A DNA stretch of 34,722 nucleotides from DATMBL01 sp050735975 (GTDB lineage Bacteria > Desulfobacterota > Binatia > UBA9968), in NCBI GenBank assembly GCA_050735975.1, contig JBOHVS010000216.1, positions 1-34,722 on the forward strand, read 5' to 3'. The position numbers and the translations under genes are program-made. Each line of letters starts with the position of its first letter. Positions within the stretch are counted from its first letter, which is position 1. Shown here in pieces: positions 17,893 through 26,373 of this stretch. The notes under the pieces were generated by a model. The model ran no database searches. It had not been told where the DNA came from and worked only from the letters and a program-made list of their open reading frames with translations.

Positions 17893-18018
17893 CCAGCGCC
17901 GCGTTGAATTTCCACAGGCCGGCCAAAAACCCCCTGGTCGCGTGATCGGTCGCTCCAAGAAGGTGATGAGCGGGTTAAAGAACCTGACGATGAGGTTTTT
18001 TTCGCTATTGATCTGCGC

Positions 18019-18024
18019 TATAGT
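18019..18024 (+). promoter_or_regulatory. Candidate -10 for a leaderless vWA transcript
   Basis: TATAGT ends 6 nt before the ATG at 18031 and no Shine-Dalgarno sequence lies between, as in leaderless genes. The position where a -35 would lie is only a T-run. Confidence 0.4.
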
Positions 18025-18030
18025 CACTCC

Positions 18031-19857
18031 ATGAGAATCCATCGCTACACCCAATGGGATGGCACGCAAGAGGTTCTCTTTCCTACCACCGAAGACGTGC
18101 TTAAGCATCTCTCGGACAACCTTTTAGAAGAAGAGGGCGTGCGTCGAGCGTTGCGCGACCTCATGCGCCGGGGTCTTACTTCCGAGGACGGCCTGCGTTC
18201 CGTGAAAGGAATGCGAGACTTTTTGCAGCAGGCGGCGGAAAAAAGGCGCGAGTTGCTTAACAAGTATTCGCCCGACTCCTTTAAACTCGCACCCCAAGAA
18301 GCAGAAGCACTGAGCCAGAAGCTCAGCAGCTTGGCCGAAAAGCTCGAAGCCTATCACGAGAAGATGCGTAATTTCATGGAGCGGCTCTCCGGCCGTTACG
18401 CCGGCAGCATGGACGAAATGGCGCGCAAGATGCAGGAAGCCTACCAGCGCTATCAGCAGTTGCGCAACCGCCTTCAGAATCAGATCTCCGACCGGAGCAT
18501 GCAACGCCCGCAGAATCAGGGCGGCCAGGATTACCAGGGCCTCATGGACATGCTGGACCGGATGAACAAACTCTTGGAAGATGAGAATTTTTTGAAGAAC
18601 CTTCCCAATATGTTGGACGCGGCGGTCGACGATCTTGACAGCATGCTGGAAAATCTGGATTCACTGAGCCAAGAGCAACTCCAGCAGTTAAGCAACGCGC
18701 TCAACCAGATGCAGCAACTCGAGCAACTGCTGAACCAGTATCCGTTTCAAGGCTCGGAGCGCATGGGCATGGGCGAAGCCGGCCAAATCCTGGGCCAGCT
18801 GCGTGGTTTGGAACGCTTCCTTCGTTGGGGACAGCGAGGTAACGGCGATCCATCCGAGCTCGACCTCGAAGAGATCCGCAATCTTCTGGGCGAAGAGGCC
18901 TACGAAAACCTCAAGTACCTCAAGAGCGTCGAGCAGACGCTGGAAGATGAAGGCTACATCGTTCGGACCAACCACGGTCTCAAGTTAACCCCCAAGGGCA
19001 TGCGCAAGATCGGCGATAAAGCGCTCCGGGAAATTTTTCAGATGCTGAACAAGAACCGCTGGGGCGATCACTCCACCGGACTTCGCGGCAGCCAGGGGGA
19101 TCTCCTGGAACAAACCAAGAAGTACGAATTCGGCGACCAGCTCAATGTCAACATAGGCGAGACCCTGATGAATGCGTTGGAAAGAGGCAAGCCGGGTCTA
19201 CCGCTCAGAATCGGGCCGGAAGATTTTTCCGTTCAGCGCGTCGAGTTCTCAACCGACAGCCAAACGGTCCTGCTGATCGACGTGAGTTACTCGATGCTGA
19301 TGAACGACGCTTTGCACGCAGGCAAGAAAGTGGCGCTGGCCCTGCATCGCCTGATCGAGACGAAGTATCCCCAGGACACGTTGCATCTGGTCGCATTTCG
19401 GTCGAACGCCAAGCTGATCAAGGCGGAAGATCTCCCGTCAATCGTCTCGCTCACTTATTTTATGGAACACGGCACGGACATCAAGGAAGCGCTGCGCTTC
19501 GCCCGGCAACTTCTCGGCTCGAACCGAACGGCGAACCGGCAAATCATCCTCATAACAGACGGGGAACCGACGGCGGCAACCTTGGACCGCGGCGGGCGTC
19601 TGCATAGCGGGTGGGGGTCGGCCCTACTTCATAGCCGGATTGTTCACGAGACTCTCAAAGAGGTGAAGCGCTGCACCCAGAGCGGCATCAAGATCAACAC
19701 TTTCATGCTCGGCGCGGACTACTACCGTCAAGGATTTATCGATCAGCTTTCCCGGCTGAACACCGGCCGCGTGTTCTACACGTCACCGGATCAGATGGGC
19801 AATTACATCGTGGTCGATTACATCACCAACAAACGAAAACGAATCGGCCGCACGTAA
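18031..19857 (+). CDS. vWA-domain protein (COG4867 type)
   Basis: A 608-residue cytosolic protein. The N-terminal half is helical and rich in Gln, Leu and Glu (about 60-250; LSNALNQMQQLEQLLNQ), likely coiled coil. The C-terminal half is a von Willebrand A domain (about 410-600) with an intact metal-binding MIDAS: Asp417-x-Ser-x-Ser (IDVSYSM), the Thr of MEHGTDIKEAL and the Asp of LITDGEPTAA. The pre-domain motif PEDFSVQRVEFSTDSQTV also fits the COG4867 family, which usually works beside a MoxR or magnesium-chelatase-type AAA ATPase in chaperone or metal-insertion roles. No such ATPase is adjacent here. The gene is divergent from the DAO flavoprotein gene and ends in a hairpin before the convergent FIST gene. 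Confidence 0.9.
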   Translation: MRIHRYTQWDGTQEVLFPTTEDVLKHLSDNLLEEEGVRRALRDLMRRGLTSEDGLRSVKGMRDFLQQAAEKRRELLNKYSPDSFKLAPQEAEALSQKLSSLAEKLEAYHEKMRNFMERLSGRYAGSMDEMARKMQEAYQRYQQLRNRLQNQISDRSMQRPQNQGGQDYQGLMDMLDRMNKLLEDENFLKNLPNMLDAAVDDLDSMLENLDSLSQEQLQQLSNALNQMQQLEQLLNQYPFQGSERMGMGEAGQILGQLRGLERFLRWGQRGNGDPSELDLEEIRNLLGEEAYENLKYLKSVEQTLEDEGYIVRTNHGLKLTPKGMRKIGDKALREIFQMLNKNRWGDHSTGLRGSQGDLLEQTKKYEFGDQLNVNIGETLMNALERGKPGLPLRIGPEDFSVQRVEFSTDSQTVLLIDVSYSMLMNDALHAGKKVALALHRLIETKYPQDTLHLVAFRSNAKLIKAEDLPSIVSLTYFMEHGTDIKEALRFARQLLGSNRTANRQIILITDGEPTAATLDRGGRLHSGWGSALLHSRIVHETLKEVKRCTQSGIKINTFMLGADYYRQGFIDQLSRLNTGRVFYTSPDQMGNYIVVDYITNKRKRIGRT

Positions 19858-19875
19858 ACCGCCCGCTTGCGGTTT
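19856..19875. terminator. Hairpin overlapping the vWA stop codon
   Basis: AAACCGC (19856-19862) pairs perfectly with GCGGTTT (19869-19875) around a 6-nt loop. The left arm overlaps the TAA stop and the right arm ends in T, so it could act as a short intrinsic terminator between convergent genes. Confidence 0.5.
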
Positions 19876-19900
19876 ATGAATTTCAAATCTCAGATCACAT

Positions 19901-19963
19901 AGTGGAGAAGCGCAGTAGTGGATTGTTGCGAACCTTTACTGCATCACTCCATTACTCCACTCC
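19901..19963. repeat. AGTGGAG/ACTCCA repeat, copy 1
   Basis: AGTGGAG and AGTAGTGGA on one side face CACTCCATTACTCCACTCC on the other as an imperfect inverted repeat of short units, filling the gap between the convergent vWA and FIST genes up to the FIST stop. The same units recur at 34075-34122. Confidence 0.65.
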
Positions 19964-21157
19964 TCAATTTTGGTTTTCACTTTCCGTGATCAGCGCCAAA
20001 ACTCCGGTATAGGCAAACAGATGATTGGTGTTGCCCAAGGGCGCGATCTCATATCCGCCAAACATGCCGATTAAGGGAAAATCGCCCAGGTGCTGGCGAA
20101 TATAAGCGGTGTCGATGCCGGGGATTCCATAAAGAGAGCTGCCCCTCGCGCAGCAGTTAAAATAGATTCCGAAGGACGGCGTCACGCCCTTCAGGCTCTG
20201 CGCCTGTCTTTGCAGCATTTGCCCGAGATCCTCACGCGCTCTCTGGCCATCGCGGAGGGCGAACACGATCGGCTCACCCTCTCTAACGTCTTCGGCCACA
20301 GCCACGACTCCCTCCGCCGGGTCCAGGCCGATAATGTTCCGAACCACGTACTCTCCGGGCACGATACTAGTCTGTTCCGCGGTTGCCGGCAGTCCGACGA
20401 AAACAAACATCAACGCTCGCCTTAAATCCTCGGCTAGCGGGCCTTTGAGCACGCCGGCGAAAACTTCAAATGCCGGACGATGATCGATTTCGAAAATGAG
20501 GTTCTTCTCGGCTTTCGTGATCACCATGGGGCGGGTAACCGGCTGACATCCCTGGGTGATATCGACTGTCGCTTCTAAAGAGCCTGAAAGGTGAAGGCCC
20601 GCCACGGCGTTGCTTGCGAGCCTCCCGCCGCAAAGTTGATAAGTCGCGCCGCCGGCCCCGCTCTCCGATGCGCCGGCTCCGACAACGGGTAAGAAACCGG
20701 TGCGTCTCCGGATGCTCTGAAGGAGAAGCTGTGGCTGCGCGTTGTATGTGTCCGGAAACAGCGCCAGAAGCTGTTTTCCCGAGGATATCTTTCCGATTGT
20801 TTGCGCAATCTCGCCCCCGATCTCTTCTTCCCGCGCTCTCAATGGTTGGCACAGGAAAGGGTGGCTGCTAATCCTGTCGGAGGTAACAAGCAATACGGCG
20901 AGACCATGGCGGCCTTCGATCTCTCCGGCGCTCGTAAGAACACCGGCGGTGCTGCAACCGACGATCTGAGCACAGCCCGTAATCCGATCGATAGCGGCGG
21001 TGAGTTCTTGGTATTTCGCCGCATGGTCGGCTGTGAAGAATACAACCGCCGTATCCGCTGCAGCAATGCCTGCCTGTGCAACCGCCTGAGTAGCTGCCTC
21101 TTCAGCCGCCCTTTCCGTAGAAGGATCGGCCGATTGCCCGACGCCGGCGCGGATCAT
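19964..21157 (-). CDS. FIST-domain sensory protein
   Basis: A 397-residue cytosolic protein with a FIST N domain (about 25-205; VGCSTAGVL, LALFPD, VGAGASESG) and a FIST C domain (about 215-385; GPLAEDLRRA, YFNCCARGSSLYG, LIGMFGGYEIAPLG). FIST proteins are thought to bind small ligands such as amino acids and feed signalling proteins. It starts 70 nt after the stop of a histidine kinase on the same strand, the usual partner type, so a ligand-sensing role for that kinase is likely. There is no Shine-Dalgarno sequence; TATAGT sits 7 nt before the ATG, so it may also have its own leaderless promoter. Confidence 0.93.
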   Translation of the reverse strand: MIRAGVGQSADPSTERAAEEAATQAVAQAGIAAADTAVVFFTADHAAKYQELTAAIDRITGCAQIVGCSTAGVLTSAGEIEGRHGLAVLLVTSDRISSHPFLCQPLRAREEEIGGEIAQTIGKISSGKQLLALFPDTYNAQPQLLLQSIRRRTGFLPVVGAGASESGAGGATYQLCGGRLASNAVAGLHLSGSLEATVDITQGCQPVTRPMVITKAEKNLIFEIDHRPAFEVFAGVLKGPLAEDLRRALMFVFVGLPATAEQTSIVPGEYVVRNIIGLDPAEGVVAVAEDVREGEPIVFALRDGQRAREDLGQMLQRQAQSLKGVTPSFGIYFNCCARGSSLYGIPGIDTAYIRQHLGDFPLIGMFGGYEIAPLGNTNHLFAYTGVLALITESENQN

Positions 21158-21164
21158 GCGATAT

Positions 21165-21170
21165 ACTATA
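21165..21170 (-). promoter_or_regulatory. Candidate -10 for a leaderless FIST transcript
   Basis: TATAGT on the minus strand ends 7 nt before the ATG at 21157, inside the 70-nt gap after the kinase gene, with no Shine-Dalgarno sequence. Confidence 0.4.
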
Positions 21171-21227
21171 GGAGAGTTGCGGAGAAGGGGTCAAGAGGAA
21201 CTCGGGCCGCGAATACGCACGGCTTCC

Positions 21228-22874
21228 TTATGCGGATTGCTTCGGAGCGATCTCTCTGGGTAAGACCACGCGGAACGCGGTGCCTTTTCCTGATTCACTG
21301 ATGACGTCGATATTCCCCGATATGGCCGCAACCAGTCTCTTGACGATGTTTAAGCCCAACCCCGCGCTTCCTGCTCGCAGCGACGGGTCCACTTGGTAGA
21401 ACAGCTCGAATATCTTGGGCAGCACCTCTTGTTCAATGCCGATCCCGGTATCCTTTACAATAAATTCGACTTGGTCTTGACCATTGAGCCTAAACTGCAC
21501 TTCCACTTTGCCCTTCGGGGTAAACTTGTGGGCGTTGTCCAGAAGATTTCGCAAAATCTCCTTGAGCTTAAGACGGTCGCTTCTTAAGATTGAGCGGGGC
21601 GGGGGCTCGAATATCTTTAGTTCGACGCCGTTCTTCAGAAAGGCGTCGGCAAATTCCGACTTTATTTCCGCCAGCAGAGCGGCGACTGATATCTCTGTAA
21701 CGGCGAGAGGTATTTTGCCTTGTTCGAGACGGGTCATGTCTAAGGCGCTTTCGATCAGATGAAGCAATTCCTGGGCGCCCGTTTCAATCGCGCGCACCCT
21801 TTGTTGTTGCTCTGCTGTCAGCGTTCCAAAGAAGCCGTCCAACAACAGGTTCGCATTTCCCATGACAACCTGAATGGGAGTCTTTAGCTCATGGGCCATG
21901 ACTCCGACGAGCACGGATTTGATTTCAACTGATTTTTCCAGAGCGTCCTTGGCGGTCTTGAGCTGCTCAAACAGCCGCGAGTTGGTTATGGCTATAGCTG
22001 TTTGCCCTGCGAGCGTGGTGAGAAATTCGATCTCCTCACTGCTGAATTCATGTTTTTCCCGTGTGTAGAAGCTAAGAACCCCGATCAACTCGTCCCGAAC
22101 CAGCAGAGGCACGCCAAGATACGAAACCAGACCGTTGCGGCGCGCAAACCCGGGACGCAATCGTGAATCGCTCTGAATATTCGCGATAGCGAGAGGCGCC
22201 CTCGCCTCCGCGACCGCGTGGACGAGACCTTTATCGTCAACGCTTTTAAAAGCCGTGTTCCCCCATTCGCTTGAGGAAAGATTCCTGCTGGCAGGCGTCT
22301 CATAACCGCCGGTTTCTTTATTGCGCAAACGGACAGCCATGACGTACTGCGGGTAGTAGTCCGCGATGCGTTCAAGTAAAAGATTAAGTCGCGTTCGAAG
22401 GTCGAGGGTCGAAGCAACGGCGAGAAGGATTTGGCGCAAAGCGGCCTGCCTGCTCTGCTGTTCATGAATCTGCATTTCATTCCGCTTGCGCTCGATGGCG
22501 TATCGAATGGAGCGCGCCAACATCTCGCTATCGATTTGCCCCTTTGCCAGGCTGTCTTCTGCGTACTCGCGCAGGGCCTTGACGACTAATTGCTCATCGT
22601 TAAGACCGCTTAGAATTACGACAGGAACTCCCGGGGCCGCCCCGCGGACTTGTGTTACGGTCTCAAGCCCGTGGGCATCCGCCAGCGACAGATTCAGAAG
22701 AACCAAGTCGTATAACCCTTCGGTCAGTCGCTCGACGGCATCTTTGACGCTGCCAACATGGACGAGGCTAAACTCGACACTGGCGGACGAGATTTCGCTC
22801 AGGGCGGCTCGCAAGAGCCCGGCATCCCTGACATTGTCTTTAACTAACAATAACTTTTTCGCCGTAGCACTCAT
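21228..22874 (-). CDS. Pseudo-receiver, GAF, histidine kinase protein
   Basis: A 548-residue cytosolic sensor kinase: receiver-like domain (about 5-125), GAF domain (about 145-305), HisKA with phospho-His328 in MAHELKTPI, and HATPase with NLLDNAHKF, DTGIGI and GLGLNIVK intact. The receiver-like domain has Asn61 (DLVLLNLSL) where the phospho-acceptor Asp belongs and Lys12 in the acidic pocket (VKDN), while Ser89 and Lys111 remain. It should therefore not accept phosphate and may instead serve as a binding module. The kinase half looks active. It has no membrane segment; the GAF domain and the adjacent FIST protein are the likely inputs. No output regulator is encoded beside it. The start has no strong ribosome site. 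Confidence 0.93.
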   Translation of the reverse strand: MSATAKKLLLVKDNVRDAGLLRAALSEISSASVEFSLVHVGSVKDAVERLTEGLYDLVLLNLSLADAHGLETVTQVRGAAPGVPVVILSGLNDEQLVVKALREYAEDSLAKGQIDSEMLARSIRYAIERKRNEMQIHEQQSRQAALRQILLAVASTLDLRTRLNLLLERIADYYPQYVMAVRLRNKETGGYETPASRNLSSSEWGNTAFKSVDDKGLVHAVAEARAPLAIANIQSDSRLRPGFARRNGLVSYLGVPLLVRDELIGVLSFYTREKHEFSSEEIEFLTTLAGQTAIAITNSRLFEQLKTAKDALEKSVEIKSVLVGVMAHELKTPIQVVMGNANLLLDGFFGTLTAEQQQRVRAIETGAQELLHLIESALDMTRLEQGKIPLAVTEISVAALLAEIKSEFADAFLKNGVELKIFEPPPRSILRSDRLKLKEILRNLLDNAHKFTPKGKVEVQFRLNGQDQVEFIVKDTGIGIEQEVLPKIFELFYQVDPSLRAGSAGLGLNIVKRLVAAISGNIDVISESGKGTAFRVVLPREIAPKQSA

Positions 22875-23205
22875 TGCGCGTGGGTCATCTTTTCTGGCTT
22901 CCAGTCCATTTCGGATTTTCTTCTATGCCAACCGTCGCCCCGCGGGCTAGGCCACTTTGACGTCCTTTAAATTATGTCAACTCTTCGGAGCGCCTTCAAC
23001 CAGAGGTCGCCTCGCGCAATGCTCGAACCACTTTTTGCTTCGGCTGCTTGTTAAGATGGCCCGGGCGTTGGATCCGCCGCAATGTTCACAAGTTTCAGCT
23101 CGCTGAACCCATGAAATGTGCATTTTTTGATTGAAGTAAGTCCGGAAATCTTATAGATATTCATAAGCACCAGTTGTTTCAATAAAACGAAATTATACCC
23201 ATATA
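22875..23205. other. Divergent spacer between histidine kinase and gloB
   Basis: About 330 nt, AT-rich towards gloB. Apart from the TATACC hexamer at 23194 I see no clear regulatory element and no RNA gene. Confidence 0.5.
23194..23199 (+). promoter_or_regulatory. Candidate -10 for a leaderless gloB transcript
   Basis: TATACC ends 6 nt before the ATG at 23206 in an AT-rich stretch without a Shine-Dalgarno sequence. TTGTTT at 23174 is a possible but too-close -35. Confidence 0.35.
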
Positions 23206-23973
23206 ATGAAGATTATTCAGATACCGCTCTTGCGTGATAATTACGGTTATTTGGTGGTGTGCCCAAAAACCAACAAAGCCGGAATCATTGACCCCTCTGA
23301 GGCCGACCCTGTGCTCGGGCGCGTTGAACAGGAAAAGGTCGAAGTCGAGGCTATTTTTAATACTCACCACCACCGTGATCATACAGGCGGCAATGAGGGA
23401 CTGCTTGAGAAACGGACACTTAGTGTTTACGGCCACAAAAGTGACGCGGAACGCATTTACGGTTTGAACCGCGGCGTAGACGAGGGAGACAATGTCAGGA
23501 TCGGCGAGATGACGGGCAAAGTGCTGTTCATTCCGGGTCACACAAATGGACATCTGGCCTACCTTTTCGGCAACGCCCTTTTTTGCGGCGATACGTTGTT
23601 TGTCGCCGGCTGCGGCCGGCTGTTTGAAGGCACACCGGAGCAAATGCATGCATCATTGAGCAAATTGATGACACTGCCCGACAATACTAAAGTCTACTGT
23701 GGACATGAGTATACTGAGACGAATTTACGATTCGCTTTGACACTGGAACCGAAGAACTACAAAATTGCCGCCAAGTACGAAAAAGTTCAGGGTCTGAGAT
23801 CACGCGGGGTCTCCACAGTCCCTTCGACTCTGGGGGAAGAGAAGGAAACCAATCCCTTTCTGCGTTGGGAGAGCAAAGAACTTAAAGAGACACTCAAGCG
23901 GGATTATCCCCAACTCCCAATGAATCCGGTTTCGGTTTTCGCGCAGGTCCGAAAACTCAAGGATCAATTCTAA
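23206..23973 (+). CDS. gloB: Hydroxyacylglutathione hydrolase (glyoxalase II)
   Basis: A 255-residue metallo-beta-lactamase-fold hydrolase with the dinuclear-metal site of glyoxalase II: THHHRDHTGGN (His54, His56, Asp58, His59), His112 in PGHTNGH, Asp129 in CGDT and His167 in CGHEYT. The C-terminal helical part (about 170-255, ending NPFLRW...NPVSVFAQVRKLK) is the glyoxalase II substrate domain, so this is GloB rather than a generic lactamase-fold enzyme. It hydrolyses S-lactoylglutathione to lactate and glutathione in methylglyoxal detoxification. No gloA lies nearby. Length is normal. Confidence 0.95.
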   Translation: MKIIQIPLLRDNYGYLVVCPKTNKAGIIDPSEADPVLGRVEQEKVEVEAIFNTHHHRDHTGGNEGLLEKRTLSVYGHKSDAERIYGLNRGVDEGDNVRIGEMTGKVLFIPGHTNGHLAYLFGNALFCGDTLFVAGCGRLFEGTPEQMHASLSKLMTLPDNTKVYCGHEYTETNLRFALTLEPKNYKIAAKYEKVQGLRSRGVSTVPSTLGEEKETNPFLRWESKELKETLKRDYPQLPMNPVSVFAQVRKLKDQF

Positions 23974-24052
23974 CGCCGCCGGCCCGCTGTGAAACCCCGG
24001 GAAGAACTCTAGGATTGGATGGCCTGGTTTTCAGGGGAGGCAAAAGTTTACG

Positions 24053-25171
24053 ATGAAACTTGGAGGCTGGGCGACAGCCGCAGGCACGGACCGATATCGA
24101 AAGCGTTTCGCGGACACAATCCCCTCACAACATTTCCGTGAATCGCAAGGGATATGGCTTTCGTCGATCGGCATCGGCACCTATCTAGGCGACTACGACG
24201 CTGCTACGGATCAGCAGTACCGTGACGCCGTCGTAGCTGCCATCGAATCCGGCTGCAACGTGATCGACAGCGCAATCAACTACCGGCTGCAGCGTAGTGA
24301 GCGCGCCGTCGGGACCGCCATCAAGGAGTTAACGGCGAAAGGATATGGCCGTGATGAACTGGTGGTTGCAACCAAAGGCGGTTTCATTCCCTACGATGGG
24401 ATTCCGCCTAAGGATGCGCGAAGCTACTTTGAAGAGACCTTCGTCAAACCCAGCATCGCCAAGCCGTCCGATGTGGTCGGCGGCTTTCACTGCATGACCC
24501 CGAACTATCTGCTGAATCAACTCGACTGCAGCCTGCGAAATCTCGACCTGGAATGCATCGACATTTATTACGTCCATAATCCCGAAACACAGCTCGGCGC
24601 GATAGCGCGTGATGAGTTCAATAGCCGTTTGTTTGAGGCGTTCGAAGCGCTCGAGGGAGCGGTCGCGGCGGGCAAAATCAAGCTCTACGGCACCGCCACC
24701 TGGAACGGCTACCGCAACTCGCCCTCTGCCAAGGACTATCTCTCTCTAGTGGAAACCATCGAGCTTGCAAACAAAGCCGGAGGGAAAGATCACCATTTCA
24801 AAGTTATCCAGCTCCCGGTTAATTTGGGTATGACGGAGGCTTTGACTCAGGGCAACCAACAGATTGCCGGTAAACCGGCAACGACGCTGGAAGCCGCGCA
24901 GGCTTCGGGCATCACTGTCATGTGCAGCGCATCCATCCTTCAAGGTCAGCTGTCACGTAACCTACCGGCGTTGATCGGCGAGACTTTTCAAGGCTTGGAA
25001 ACCGACGGCCAGAGAGCCCTTCAATTTGTCCGCTCGACCCCGGGTGTTACAACCGCGCTGGTCGGGATGAAACAAGTCAGTCACGTAGACGAAAACCTAC
25101 GAACCGCGCGCGTTCCCCCGGCAGCCTGGGAACAGTATTCCAAGCTGTTCCAGGCCGCGGAACCGAACTGA
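24053..25171 (+). CDS. Aldo/keto reductase
   Basis: A 372-residue (alpha/beta)8-barrel oxidoreductase with the full catalytic tetrad: Asp72 and Tyr77 (VIDSAINYR), Lys108 (ATKGG) and His175 (YYVHNPE). The NADP-side C-terminal motif is less typical (STPGVTTALVGMKQVSHVDEN). It has an N-terminal extension of about 30 residues compared with short bacterial members. Substrate unknown. It lies 79 nt after gloB on the same strand with a GGGGAGG site about 12 nt upstream. Both could handle reactive carbonyls such as methylglyoxal, but this is inference from proximity. Confidence 0.93.
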   Translation: MKLGGWATAAGTDRYRKRFADTIPSQHFRESQGIWLSSIGIGTYLGDYDAATDQQYRDAVVAAIESGCNVIDSAINYRLQRSERAVGTAIKELTAKGYGRDELVVATKGGFIPYDGIPPKDARSYFEETFVKPSIAKPSDVVGGFHCMTPNYLLNQLDCSLRNLDLECIDIYYVHNPETQLGAIARDEFNSRLFEAFEALEGAVAAGKIKLYGTATWNGYRNSPSAKDYLSLVETIELANKAGGKDHHFKVIQLPVNLGMTEALTQGNQQIAGKPATTLEAAQASGITVMCSASILQGQLSRNLPALIGETFQGLETDGQRALQFVRSTPGVTTALVGMKQVSHVDENLRTARVPPAAWEQYSKLFQAAEPN

Positions 25172-25175
25172 CTCA

Positions 25176-25223
25176 CTCCCAGCTTCAAGCTGGGAGGTTC
25201 GCCCCGGTCGGCTAAAAGCCGAC
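25176..25223. terminator. Two tandem perfect hairpins after the aldo/keto reductase gene
   Basis: CTCCCAGCTT-C-AAGCTGGGAG (25176-25196) starts 5 nt after the stop, and GTCGGCT-AAA-AGCCGAC (25207-25223) follows. Neither has a T-run, so they may be 3'-end stabilisers or a dispersed palindromic element. Confidence 0.55.
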
Positions 25224-25250
25224 GATAACCTACCCTGCATTATTCATGGA

Positions 25251-25366
25251 TTGCAAAATGCAAAGTGCAAATTGGAAAATGTCCGGACAGGGGACCTTCC
25301 CTCGTTTTCGACCTGTTAAGGTTTTATTCATTTTGACTTTTGCACTTTACAATTTGAAATTGCAAT
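25251..25366. repeat. TTGCAAA-type inverted repeat element
   Basis: A left arm of TTGCAAA, TGCAAAG and TGCAAATTG units (25251-25281) faces a right arm with the complementary units CTTTTGCACTTTACAATTTG and TTGCAATG (25328-25366), around a non-repetitive centre. It lies between the convergent aldo/keto reductase and IclR genes. Confidence 0.7.
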
Positions 25367-25448
25367 GAAAGAGAACACGACAGTTCGTTGATAGTGTTCC
25401 CGGCCTCGTGAATAATCCGGCCTACCATCCTCCCCCCACGATCAGTGA

Positions 25449-25520
25449 GTCACCCTGAGCGTGAGCGAAAGGTCTTGTCACCTTGATATAAGATTTCTCG
25501 GCTTCGCCTCGAAATGACAC
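25449..25520. repeat. Palindromic GTCA...TGAC intergenic element
   Basis: Bounded by GTCACCCTGAGCG and TCGAAATGAC as imperfect inverted arms, with TCTCGGCTTCGCCTCGA inside. It belongs to the widely seen intergenic repeat type that produces false proteins of the CHSER...ARNDK kind. A related core lies at 34187-34256. A short hairpin with GGGGTTTT follows (25528-25546). The rest of the 422-nt spacer 25172-25593 shows no gene. Confidence 0.7.
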
Positions 25521-25593
25521 CGTGCTTCGCCTCAAGGCGAGGGGTTTTCACCATCCCCGATGGAGACACTTATTCGGCAGAGTCTGAACTGAT

Positions 25594-26373
25594 TCATCCG
25601 GGAAATCCCAGACGCTTCGATAAGTCGTTGCCGGCTTCGAGGATCAAAGGAACAATCTCCTGATTAAGTCTCTCGTTAGTTATCCGATGGCTTGGTCCCA
25701 CGACTGCGAGCGTTCCCACCAGGGTCCGGGTGTAATCTCGAACAGGCACGGCTACCGAACTCACTTCTTCGATGAATTCGCCGTCATCTACGGCATAACC
25801 TGCCGCGCTTATTTCGTTCAGCTGTTCGAGCAATCTCTTGCGGTCAACCAGCGTCTTATCGGTATGACGTTTTGGATTTTCTGCAAGATCGCGGCCTATC
25901 TCCCCCTCAGATTCAAACACCAGAAAGATCTTCCCGGCTGCTGTGCAATGAGTCGGCAGGACAGTTCCCAAAAACGAAACAGCTCTAACAGGACGAGGCG
26001 GCTCTATGAACTCCAGGGGTATCACGCCGGCCCCTTTTCTGACAGCGACGAAGGCGCTCTCGCGGGTGGCCTTCACGAGTTGTTCAAGCGCTGCACGAGC
26101 TTGCAGGAGCAGCCCCATTTGGTGAATGAAGGTCTGCCCAAGCTGCAAACATCGCAAGCCCAGCCGGTAGTTCTCGGTGACTTTGTTCTGTTCGATGTAG
26201 CCGCGCGCCTCGAGGGTTGCCAGCAGTCTGAAGACGTTGTTCTTATGAAGTTTGAGTCGTTTACTTAACTCGGTAACTCCGATCTCGTCGACATTGCCGT
26301 TAAACTGCTCCAGCACGTCGAGCGCGTGCGATACGGATTGAATAACGTAATTGGACTTCTCGCGGCGAACCAT
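25594..26373 (-). CDS. IclR family transcriptional regulator
   Basis: A 259-residue regulator with an N-terminal winged helix-turn-helix (about 10-70; GVTELSKRLKLHKNNVFRLLATLE) and the IclR effector-binding domain (about 85-255; FLGTVLPTHCTAAGKIFL, GYAVDDGEF, SSVAVPVRDY). Members bind small aromatic or carboxylic effectors. It is divergent from trpE over a 429-nt spacer and convergent to the aldo/keto reductase gene, so either neighbour or its own gene may be a target. A strong GGAGGGGAG ribosome site sits immediately before the ATG. Confidence 0.95.
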   Translation of the reverse strand: MVRREKSNYVIQSVSHALDVLEQFNGNVDEIGVTELSKRLKLHKNNVFRLLATLEARGYIEQNKVTENYRLGLRCLQLGQTFIHQMGLLLQARAALEQLVKATRESAFVAVRKGAGVIPLEFIEPPRPVRAVSFLGTVLPTHCTAAGKIFLVFESEGEIGRDLAENPKRHTDKTLVDRKRLLEQLNEISAAGYAVDDGEFIEEVSSVAVPVRDYTRTLVGTLAVVGPSHRITNERLNQEIVPLILEAGNDLSKRLGFPG

